64,000 nucleotides of DNA, taken from positions 682,001 through 746,000 of the forward strand of contig NZ_CP053826.1 in NCBI RefSeq assembly GCF_013372125.1, written 5' to 3'. Below, piece by piece: positions 24,826 to 32,204 of the stretch. The translations under genes and the position numbers were made by a program. The DNA is from Campylobacter curvus (GTDB lineage: Bacteria; Campylobacterota; Campylobacteria; Campylobacterales; Campylobacteraceae). The notes beneath the pieces were generated by a model that ran no database searches, was not told the origin of the DNA, and saw nothing but the letters and a program-made list of their open reading frames with translations. Position 1 is the first letter of the stretch, and each line of letters begins with the position of its first letter.

Positions 24826-26259
24826 ATGGGTTATGTAAATGATGCCGTTATATTGGCGGTCGTGGCTGTTTTAGTTTTACTGTTTATCTTGGTGCCTTTG
24901 TTTTTTAGGCGCGTAGTGGAGACAAATGAGGTGCATATCGTGCAAAGTGCCAGAAAGACGATGAGCTATGGCAAAGACACGGGCAATGGCAACAGCTATT
25001 ACGAATTTCCAAGCTGGATGCCGATTTTTGGCGTTACAAAGATCGTTTTACCGGTCTCGGTTTTTAGTATAAAGATCGAAGACTACGAGGCGTATGATCT
25101 GGGTAGGTTGCCCTTTGTCGTAGATATCACGGCGTTTTTTAGGATCAGCGACTCAAATTTAGCCGCTCAGCGCGTCAATAACTTTGACGATCTTAACAAC
25201 CAGCTCACAAACATCATCCAAGGCTCGATCCGCTCGATCCTCTCAAGCCGCGTGCTGGAAGACATCTTGCAGATCCGCTCGGAGCTTGGCGATGACTTTA
25301 CGAAGGCGGTCAAAACGCAGCTTGAAAACTGGGGCATAGAGCCCGTTAAAAACATCGAGCTCATGGATATCCGCGACAACCGCGACAGCAAGGTCATCTT
25401 TAACATAATGGAAAAGAAAAAATCCCTCATCGAAAAAGAGAGCCGCATCGAGGTGGCAAATAATAAAAAGCTCGCTCAGATCGCTGAAATAGAGGCTAAA
25501 CAAGCCACTGAAGTCAAGCAACAAGAGGCGAATAAAATGGTCGGTCTAAAAACCGTCGAAAACGAGCGAGAGGTCTCTATCTCAAAAGAGCAAGCCGAGC
25601 AGCTCATCAAAGATCAGCAAAAGATCACGCAAGAAAAGGCGATGGAGGTCGTGCGCGTAAATGACGTCAAACAAGCCGAGATCAAAAAACAAGTCGAGAT
25701 CGTAAAGGCCGAGCAAGAGCAGCGCAAGATCGAGATCGACGCTGAAGCTCGCAAAAATGCGGTCATAAGAGAGGCCGAGGCGACAAGGGAAAACCAGATC
25801 CTCATCGCTCAAGGCGATAAAGAAAAGCAGTTTTTAGCCGCTGCTGCGTTGCTTGAAATGAAAGATAAAGAGGCTCAAGGCACGCTAAAGATCGGTACTG
25901 CAGAGGCTGAAGCGCTAAGGCTAAAAGAGCTAGCTCCCGTAAATGCGCAAATCGAGCTTGCAAAGGAGATCGGCGAAAATCAAGGCTATCAAACCTATCT
26001 CATCTCGATAAAACAGATCGAAGCAAACCGCGACATCGGACTAGAACAAGCAAAAGCCCTAAGCGCAGCCGATCTAAAGATCATCGCAAACGAAGGCAGC
26101 GTAGGCGAAGGTATGGGAAAATTTGGCGAAATTTTAAGCTCCAAAGGCGGTACGAATCTCGCCGCGATGCTTGAAGCTCTAAATCAAAGTGAGATCGGCA
26201 AAAAGGTACTAAATAAAATCTCTGGCGAAAAAAAGAGTGATGATATCGGCAAAGCGTAA
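24826..26259 (+). CDS. Flotillin / SPFH-domain membrane scaffold protein
   Basis: An N-terminal membrane anchor (about residues 6-27) is followed by the SPFH/band-7 domain (about 30-200, with the VVETNEVHIVQ entry) and a long coiled coil rich in Glu, Gln and Ala (about 200-360), as in YqiK/FloT flotillins. The C-terminus (GTNLAAMLEALNQSEIGKKVL) is a flotillin tail. Such proteins form lipid-ordered membrane scaffolds and often work with an NfeD partner; the nfeD in this window is 5 kb away and broken. A hairpin terminator follows. Confidence 0.92.
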   Translation: MGYVNDAVILAVVAVLVLLFILVPLFFRRVVETNEVHIVQSARKTMSYGKDTGNGNSYYEFPSWMPIFGVTKIVLPVSVFSIKIEDYEAYDLGRLPFVVDITAFFRISDSNLAAQRVNNFDDLNNQLTNIIQGSIRSILSSRVLEDILQIRSELGDDFTKAVKTQLENWGIEPVKNIELMDIRDNRDSKVIFNIMEKKKSLIEKESRIEVANNKKLAQIAEIEAKQATEVKQQEANKMVGLKTVENEREVSISKEQAEQLIKDQQKITQEKAMEVVRVNDVKQAEIKKQVEIVKAEQEQRKIEIDAEARKNAVIREAEATRENQILIAQGDKEKQFLAAAALLEMKDKEAQGTLKIGTAEAEALRLKELAPVNAQIELAKEIGENQGYQTYLISIKQIEANRDIGLEQAKALSAADLKIIANEGSVGEGMGKFGEILSSKGGTNLAAMLEALNQSEIGKKVLNKISGEKKSDDIGKA

Positions 26260-26275
26260 TGAAATTTTAAAATAA

Positions 26276-26299
26276 GGGCGAGGCTGAAGACTCTCGCCC
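26276..26299 (+). terminator. Hairpin terminator after flotillin gene
   Basis: GGGCGAG and CTCGCCC pair perfectly around a 10-base loop, 16 bases after the stop. It has no long U-tract. Confidence 0.6.
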
Positions 26300-26315
26300 G
26301 CTTTGCCCGGCTAAA

Positions 26316-26387
26316 TCAAAATTTCTTTTCAAAATCCACGTAAAAATTCCGCCCTTTCCCCACGGCAGTCGTGTCGCGGTAGTTTGG
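26316..26387 (-). pseudogene. 3' remnant of a TonB-dependent receptor gene
   Basis: On the minus strand about 23 codons read NYRDTTAVGKGRNFYVDFEK and end in KF followed by TGA. This is the last beta strand of a TonB-dependent outer-membrane receptor: the intact receptor at 32205-34379 ends in the same way (GDSRNFMASFEVKF). A TAA precedes the segment in frame, and the 107 bases up to the ATPase gene hold no recognisable receptor sequence. A receptor gene probably once lay next to the ABC genes and was lost. Confidence 0.55.
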
Positions 26388-26494
26388 TTACCATCAAATA
26401 GCCAATCCTCTCGCACGAGTACAAAAATATACGATACTAAAAAGACGACGACTAACTCAAAAGGCGAGCTTTATGCGGCGCGCTGAAATGACGT

Positions 26495-27268
26495 TTATAG
26501 CGGATAGGTGAGGCAGCACTTCCTACCGACGTCATTAACGTATCCTACGCTTAAATTTAGTCCGTAAAGCTTGCTTAAATTTTCGCTTTTTACGATCTCA
26601 TCCACCGCTCCGCTAGCTACCTCGCCGCCATCTTTTACCAGCGCGACCGTGCCTCCAAGAAGTATGGCAAAGTCCGGATTATGCGTGGTCAAAACGACGG
26701 TGTATCCCTCTACTAGTAGGCGCTTTACGACTTTTAAAAATTTATACTGGTTACCAAAGTCAAGTGCCGAGGTCGGCTCGTCAAAAATGATGATCTCGGG
26801 CTCTGCGGTGAGGGCTCTGGCGATCGAGCACATCTGCCTTTGCCCGCCGCTCATCTGGGTGATAAATTTATCCGTCAATGCCTCGATACCAAGCATCGCG
26901 ATGTATTTTCTGGCGATATCGTAATCAGCCTCGCTAGGTCTTGCAAATATGCCTAGGTGCGCCGCTCGTGCGAAGGTGATGTATTCAAGCGCAGTGTATT
27001 CGTATTCGTAAATTTCACTTTGCGCCACGTAAGCCATAAATTTCGCCCTTTGCTTGTTGCTTAGGCTAAGGGCGTTTTGTCCTTTTAGTAAAATTTCACC
27101 GGAATTTGGCCTCAGAGCCCCGCTTATCAGCCCCAACATCGTTGATTTGCCGGCTCCGTTTTTACCCAAGATAGTCAGAATTTCGCCCTTTTTTAGGCTC
27201 AAATTCACGTTATGTAGCTGCCCGGCGCCGTTTGCGTAGGCAAAATTCATATTTTTTATCTCTAACAT
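26495..27268 (-). CDS. Iron-siderophore ABC transporter ATPase (FecE/FepC type)
   Basis: The 257-residue ATPase carries Walker A GKNGAGKST (near 36), the Q-loop, the ABC signature MSGGQRQM, Walker B IIIFDEPTSALD, and the switch histidine in TTHNPD. The family drives uptake of ferric siderophores or haem through FecCD-type permeases. ATG 27268 overlaps the permease stop; the TTG one codon earlier is less likely. A remnant of a receptor lies downstream. The cysteine near the C-terminus (GRKCCLTYPL) is a minor oddity. Confidence 0.93.
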   Translation of the reverse strand: MLEIKNMNFAYANGAGQLHNVNLSLKKGEILTILGKNGAGKSTMLGLISGALRPNSGEILLKGQNALSLSNKQRAKFMAYVAQSEIYEYEYTALEYITFARAAHLGIFARPSEADYDIARKYIAMLGIEALTDKFITQMSGGQRQMCSIARALTAEPEIIIFDEPTSALDFGNQYKFLKVVKRLLVEGYTVVLTTHNPDFAILLGGTVALVKDGGEVASGAVDEIVKSENLSKLYGLNLSVGYVNDVGRKCCLTYPL

Positions 27269-28293
27269 CAAACGACCTTTTTGTTTTTAAATAGCACCCA
27301 GATGAAAAACGATGTGCCGATAAAGCCCGTCAGCACGCCAAGAGGCACTTCGCTGACACTTATCGTCCTTGCCAGGGTGTCTACGACGACTAAAAATATC
27401 GCACTCATAAAGATGCTCGCTGGCAGGCTTTTTGTATTGTTCGCACCAACTGGCATACGGGCGAGATGTGGCATCAAAAGTCCTATCCACGCGACTATAC
27501 CGCTTATACAGACGCTACTTGCCGTTAGAAGCGTAGCGCAGACGATGATGACGCCGCGCTCTAGCGGGACGTTCACGCCCAGCCTCGCCGCGCTCGCATC
27601 GCCAAGGGAGAGTAGATTTATGCGCCAGCTCATCGCCACTAGCACGATCATGCAAACGATCATCACGGGCGTTAGGAATTTTAGATTTAAAACATCAATC
27701 TTAGCTAGGCTGCCAAGCTGCCAATACACGATGTCAGGCAGCTTCGTCTCGGGGTCTGCGACATATTTTAAAAAGCCGATTATCGAGGTCATGAGGCCAC
27801 TTACGATGACACCTGAGAGCACCAGCATCAGCGTGCTGTTTCGCCCCATCAAGCGCGGTATGCTAAGTGTCAAGCCCACGGCGATGAGGCCGCAGATGAA
27901 GGCCATTATCTGTATGCCAAAGATCGAGAAGTCAAATATTATCGCGCTTGCCGCACCCACGCAGGCTCCGGCCGAGACGCCCAGCAGATCGGGGCTTACG
28001 AGCTGGTTTTTAAACACGCCTTGATATGCCGTGCCGCTTATGCCAAGTGCGGCACCGACTAGGAGGGCGGCTAAGATCCGCGGTAAGCGTATGTTGGCGA
28101 CGACGTTGTGGATATTTAGAGCCATTTGCTCGTTAAGACCCAGTAAATTTAGTATCACGCGAAGCACGTCTTCGGGCGAGACGCCAAAGCGCCCGATGCA
28201 AAGTGCGCCAAGAGCTGTCAGTATCGTCAATACTACGAGTAAGACGAGGGTAAATTTAAACGGCATGCTTGCTTTTTGCAAATTTTGTGTCAT
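27268..28293 (-). CDS. FecCD-family siderophore permease
   Basis: The 341-residue protein has about ten membrane helices and the BtuC/FecCD family signatures: RLPRILAALLVGAALGISGTAYQGVFKNQLVSPDLLGVSAGA near residues 68-110 and the cytosolic coupling loop around AWIGLLMPHLAR. It forms the inner-membrane channel for the ATPase just downstream. The gene begins after the repeat-containing gap 28294-28663, so it is separated from the other iron genes by about 370 bases. Confidence 0.94.
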   Translation of the reverse strand: MTQNLQKASMPFKFTLVLLVVLTILTALGALCIGRFGVSPEDVLRVILNLLGLNEQMALNIHNVVANIRLPRILAALLVGAALGISGTAYQGVFKNQLVSPDLLGVSAGACVGAASAIIFDFSIFGIQIMAFICGLIAVGLTLSIPRLMGRNSTLMLVLSGVIVSGLMTSIIGFLKYVADPETKLPDIVYWQLGSLAKIDVLNLKFLTPVMIVCMIVLVAMSWRINLLSLGDASAARLGVNVPLERGVIIVCATLLTASSVCISGIVAWIGLLMPHLARMPVGANNTKSLPASIFMSAIFLVVVDTLARTISVSEVPLGVLTGFIGTSFFIWVLFKNKKVV

Positions 28294-28663
28294 ATGAAAT
28301 TTTCCTTTTATATTGGTTGCGTTTTAATAAAGTGCTGATGTCCTAAAAGCGCCTTGCAAATCCTACTCACTCCAAGAGCGACCTAGCACGGACGCAAACA
28401 GCGTTTATACGGGAGCGAGTAGCACGATTTTATACTTCGCGTTGCTCGTAGCTCTCTAAGACGCTTCGCAACCGCTAGCAGACGCGCCGTAGTCAGCCGC
28501 TGCTCCATACTCTAGTAGCGAAGTCTCGTTGCGGCGACGATAATCTCGCTAGCAAGGTAAAGCTAAATCAACATTTTATCAAAACGAAATCTTAAAATTT
28601 AAAACGCCCAAAATAAGGCGCAAATTTTAAAATTTAGCCGCCATATTTTCGCGCTTTTTAATA
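28294..28663. repeat. Dispersed intergenic repeat, copy 2, inside the iron locus
   Basis: No credible gene is present. Segment 28366-28430 aligns with 18554-18630 (CTCACTCCA...GAGCGACCTAGCAC...GGGAGCGAGTAGC...CACGATTT). GTAGCGAAGTCTCGTT (28515-28530) also recurs. A roughly 50-base stretch between these blocks is longer than in copy 1. The arms CTACTCACTCC (28364-28374) and GGGAGCGAGTAG (28411-28422) can pair. Lying between the esterase and permease genes, a hairpin here could lower expression of the ABC genes, which is inference. Confidence 0.68.
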
Positions 28664-30118
28664 TCACTTAACGACCCCGTCTATCCACGTAAAAAGCTCA
28701 TCCAGGTCATAGTCACCACCATGTCCTTGACCCCACGGCACGGCAAAATCAACGCTCTTGCCCGCATTTTGCAGTCCCAAGGCAAGTATGAGCGGCACGG
28801 CTAGCGCGGTGTCTCGGTCAGCCGAGCCGTGCCTGATACGATAAAATTTCGCCGCATTTTTGTTTGCCAGATAGTTCATCGCGTTCATCATTTTTATGAT
28901 CTGCGCGTCCGCCATCTCGCCCTTGCCACGCTCTTTGGCAAAGGCTGTAAAGTGCTTTGAAGCAGTTTTTACGTCACCAAAGAGATCGTTTTCAGGATTT
29001 GCCAAATTTAGATCATCAAAGGCAAGCGGCGTTTTAGCGCGCTTTATCTCGCGCAAGTAGTCGTCAAATTCCAGAGTGTATTCCAGCTCGCAGCCGTCCT
29101 CTTTAAGAAAGATAAATTTAGGAGCTACGCTGATTTGCTTGATCCTTTTTGCCTCCACGAATGAGGCTGAAAGCGCCTTTTTTAGGTATTCTTTAAAGCT
29201 TCCCTCGTCGCTAGGTTCAAGGCTCAAGGCTCGCCCTTTGGCGTCCTTTAAATTTAGCGAATTCACGTAGCTTACAAACGCCGTTTTCCTCTCGTTTGAG
29301 AGGCTTTTTTGCCCTTGCGTGAGCGTGCCGTTTATCGTTTTTCGTTTGCCGCTTCGCTCGTTAAAGCCGCCCGCATCAAGCCCTGAAAAGTCCATTTTTT
29401 CGTATTCATCGACACCGTTAAACATCCACTCGTAGGCAGCGTCGGCGTTGTCAAGGTTTGTGATCGGGCAGTAGGCGGAGACGGCGTAAATTTCATCGCT
29501 TGCAGGGGCTGCACCAAGGGCTTTTAGATATGGCTCAAACTCCGCTGCGTCCGCCGAGACACCAAGCAGTGCAGAGAGTGCGCCGCCCGCGCTAGTGCCG
29601 TTTGAGACGATCTTGTTCGCATCGCCGGGCATCTTTGCGTCGTTAAATTTTAGATAGCGCACGGCGGCTTTTAGATCGACGATCGCCGCGGGGGCTTTGC
29701 CTGTGAAATTTCCCTGCATGTCTGTGAGCGTCCTGCCCCGAGCGCCCGGGGCTGCTACGACATAGCCGCGCGCGAGAGCTTCTAAAATGGCGTTTGGCTT
29801 GCCGTTTTTAAGCTCCGGTGCAGAGGCCTTGCCTGGCATATATCCGCCGACTGAATTTGGGAAAAATATCGGCGCGCTCGCCGCGTCAAATTTACCGATT
29901 TTGCCGCCATCAAAATACTCTATCGGCACGTAAAAATTCATCGTTTGATACTGCGTATCCACGGGGTTTGCGACATAGACGATGTTTTCATACGCTCTAA
30001 ATTTGACCGCCTTGCCGCCAATATCTAGCGTTTTGGTCTCAAATTTACCCTCGTCAAATTCTAGCCCTGCACCCAGCAGACATACCGCCACGCTCGCTGC
30101 CAGCACTATTTTTTTCAT
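28664..30118 (-). CDS. Tannase-like (subtype B) alpha/beta-hydrolase, exported
   Basis: A signal peptide (residues 1-18) leads into an alpha/beta-hydrolase with the nucleophile elbow SNGTSAGGALSALLG (Ser near 172) and a C-terminal GQGHGGDYDLDELFTWI, whose His is the likely catalytic base. This pattern and the 484-residue length fit subtype B tannases, which hydrolyse galloyl and related aromatic esters. The start abuts the binding-protein gene stop. In a siderophore locus it may cleave an ester-bonded catecholate or aromatic ligand in the periplasm to release iron. That is an inference; the true substrate is unknown. Confidence 0.78.
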   Translation of the reverse strand: MKKIVLAASVAVCLLGAGLEFDEGKFETKTLDIGGKAVKFRAYENIVYVANPVDTQYQTMNFYVPIEYFDGGKIGKFDAASAPIFFPNSVGGYMPGKASAPELKNGKPNAILEALARGYVVAAPGARGRTLTDMQGNFTGKAPAAIVDLKAAVRYLKFNDAKMPGDANKIVSNGTSAGGALSALLGVSADAAEFEPYLKALGAAPASDEIYAVSAYCPITNLDNADAAYEWMFNGVDEYEKMDFSGLDAGGFNERSGKRKTINGTLTQGQKSLSNERKTAFVSYVNSLNLKDAKGRALSLEPSDEGSFKEYLKKALSASFVEAKRIKQISVAPKFIFLKEDGCELEYTLEFDDYLREIKRAKTPLAFDDLNLANPENDLFGDVKTASKHFTAFAKERGKGEMADAQIIKMMNAMNYLANKNAAKFYRIRHGSADRDTALAVPLILALGLQNAGKSVDFAVPWGQGHGGDYDLDELFTWIDGVVK

Positions 30119-31153
30119 TTACTCTCCATTTGGACTAAGCCCTTTTAAGATATACTCAAACTCCGCGTCGCTAAGCTCGTAGTTCATAAATTTCTTGTAA
30201 AACGCCTTTGTTTCGGCCCTCACGTCGATGTCGGCAAAAATTTCAGGCTGGATAGTCTTTGCCGCCCAGAGGATCTGCAATGCCGCCTCCGCGCCGTATC
30301 TATCCCAGCTAAAAAAGCCGCTCGGGTTTGCATACACTCGCTTGTTTTTGACCGCGTTCAGTCCTGAAAATCGCGGCTCGGCGTAAATTTTAGCCAACAC
30401 TTCGTCCGCCTTTGAGTTGCCCGCGATGATGATGTCAGGGTTTGCCGCGATCACCTCCTCGGCGGTGATTTCTAGCATTATACCCTCTTTTTTGATCGCG
30501 TTCGTGCCGCCGGCAAGCTCGATCCACGTGTTTATCATATTGTTCGTGCCGTCGATTTTGAGTAGATCCGCTCCGCTTACGATGTGAAGCACTTTGGGGC
30601 GTTTTTCGCGCGCTAGATCTTTCGTTCTCGTAGCGACTTTATCGATATTTTGCACCAGATATGCGTTAAATTCGCGCGCTCTTTGCTCCGCCTCGCCGCC
30701 GATGATCTGCGCGCTCATCAGAACGCTTTTTTGCATGCCCTCATAGTCGCTAAATCCCGCGAAAAGGGCGTTAAAGCCGTCTTTGGCGAGTGAGTTTCTT
30801 AAATTTTGATTTGAGACGATGACGACGTCCGGGTTTGCGGCGAAAAGCTCCTCGATATTTATGTTGTTGCCGCTAAATTTGGTTTTCACGTCCGCGATCG
30901 GTGGAAAAACATGCGCAAACCACGCATTTTTCGTGATGTGCTCGGAGGTCGCGACTATCTTGTCAGCTGCGTTTAAGATGAGTAAAATTTGAGTGTTCGC
31001 AGGCCAAAGAGCGGCGATCTTATCGACCTTTGCGGGCACTTTGACTTCATTGCCCGCAAGGTCGCTAACGCTCTTAAATTCGCCCGCATTTAGGAAAAGC
31101 CCCAGCGCCGCAAACAGCGCCAGAGTCCTTAGGCAAAAAATTTTAAATTTCAT
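30119..31153 (-). CDS. Periplasmic iron-siderophore binding protein (paralogue 1)
   Basis: The 344-residue protein has a signal peptide (about 1-23, ending NAGE) and a TroA/FepB-like fold with the two lobes joined by a long helix. It starts DLAGNEVKVPAKVDKIAALWPANTQI. It is a tandem duplicate of the gene before it; the ends (YKKFMNYELSDAEFEYILKGL) are almost the same. Its ATG overlaps the upstream gene stop (ATGA). No lipobox is visible, so it is probably soluble in the periplasm. The ligand is inferred from the locus. Confidence 0.88.
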   Translation of the reverse strand: MKFKIFCLRTLALFAALGLFLNAGEFKSVSDLAGNEVKVPAKVDKIAALWPANTQILLILNAADKIVATSEHITKNAWFAHVFPPIADVKTKFSGNNINIEELFAANPDVVIVSNQNLRNSLAKDGFNALFAGFSDYEGMQKSVLMSAQIIGGEAEQRAREFNAYLVQNIDKVATRTKDLAREKRPKVLHIVSGADLLKIDGTNNMINTWIELAGGTNAIKKEGIMLEITAEEVIAANPDIIIAGNSKADEVLAKIYAEPRFSGLNAVKNKRVYANPSGFFSWDRYGAEAALQILWAAKTIQPEIFADIDVRAETKAFYKKFMNYELSDAEFEYILKGLSPNGE

Positions 31154-32175
31154 TTGCTTCCGTCAGGATTTAGTCCGTTTAGGATGTATCCAAACTCCGT
31201 GTCGCTAAGATCGTAGTTCATAAATTTTTTGTAAAACGCCTTCGTTTCGGCCTTTAGATCGACATCGGCAAAAAGCTCCGGCTGGATAGTCTTTGCCGCC
31301 CAAAGGATCTGCAAAGCCGCCTCCGCGCCGTAGCGATCCCAGCTGAATACACCTTTTGGATTGCCAAAGACCTTTTTGTTTTGGACTGCTTTTAACCCTG
31401 AAAATGCTGGATCGGCATAAATTTTAGCCACAGATTTTTGATTGTCCGCGCCGCCTACGATGATGATGTCAGGGTTTGCGTTTAGTATCTCCTCAGCCGT
31501 GATCTCAAACATATTGCCCTCTTTTTGGATCGCGTTCGTTCCGCCGGCGTATTTTATCCACGTGTCGATCATGCTCTTTGTGCCATCGACTTTGAGTAGA
31601 TTCGAGCCATTTACGATGTGAAGGACTTTTGGGCGTTTATCGGTTGGAATTTTGTCCGTTTTTGCGCTGACAAGAGCGATGTTTTTGTCGAGATAGTCGT
31701 TTAGCTCCTTTGCGCGTGCAGGGGCGTTGCCGCCGATGACATCAGCCGTTAAAAGCACGCTTTTTCTCATATCTTCGTAGTCTTTAAACAGCGCATTCAC
31801 CACGCTAAATCCCTCTTTTGCGAGGCTTGCTTGGAAATTTTTATTTGAGACTATGACGACATCAGGAGCGAGCTTGACTAGCTCTTCGATCTGGATATCG
31901 TTGCCGTTAAGTGAGGCAGGAAGCTTTGTAAGGCGCGGATAAATGCGCGCGAACCACTTGTTTTTGCTTATCTGATCGGTGGTCGTGACGACCTTATCCA
32001 TGCCACCTAAAACCAAAATGATTTGGTTGTTTGCATGCCAAAGAGCGGCGATCTTCTCGACCTTTACAGGGATCTTGACCTCGCTGCCGGTCATGTCGGT
32101 CAGAGTTTTAAAATCAGCCGCATTTAGGTTTAAAGCCCCAAAGATAAGAGCCAAGACTAGTAAAATTTTCTTCAT
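31150..32175 (-). CDS. Periplasmic iron-siderophore binding protein (paralogue 2)
   Basis: It has the same fold and order as paralogue 1: signal peptide (residues 1-18, ending NAAD), DMTGSEVKIPVKVEKIAALWHANNQI, and WIKYAGGTNAIQKEGNMFEITAEEI. ATG 32175 is chosen because AAGGAG is 6 bases away, while ATG 32181 abuts it. Conservation is strongest in the C-terminal lobe, and the first lobe differs, so the two may bind related but distinct ligands. It is transcribed after the receptor gene, 30 bases downstream. Confidence 0.88.
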   Translation of the reverse strand: MKKILLVLALIFGALNLNAADFKTLTDMTGSEVKIPVKVEKIAALWHANNQIILVLGGMDKVVTTTDQISKNKWFARIYPRLTKLPASLNGNDIQIEELVKLAPDVVIVSNKNFQASLAKEGFSVVNALFKDYEDMRKSVLLTADVIGGNAPARAKELNDYLDKNIALVSAKTDKIPTDKRPKVLHIVNGSNLLKVDGTKSMIDTWIKYAGGTNAIQKEGNMFEITAEEILNANPDIIIVGGADNQKSVAKIYADPAFSGLKAVQNKKVFGNPKGVFSWDRYGAEAALQILWAAKTIQPELFADVDLKAETKAFYKKFMNYDLSDTEFGYILNGLNPDGSK

Positions 32176-32204
32176 ATCCATCTCCTTAAGATAAATTTGA
32201 TCTT

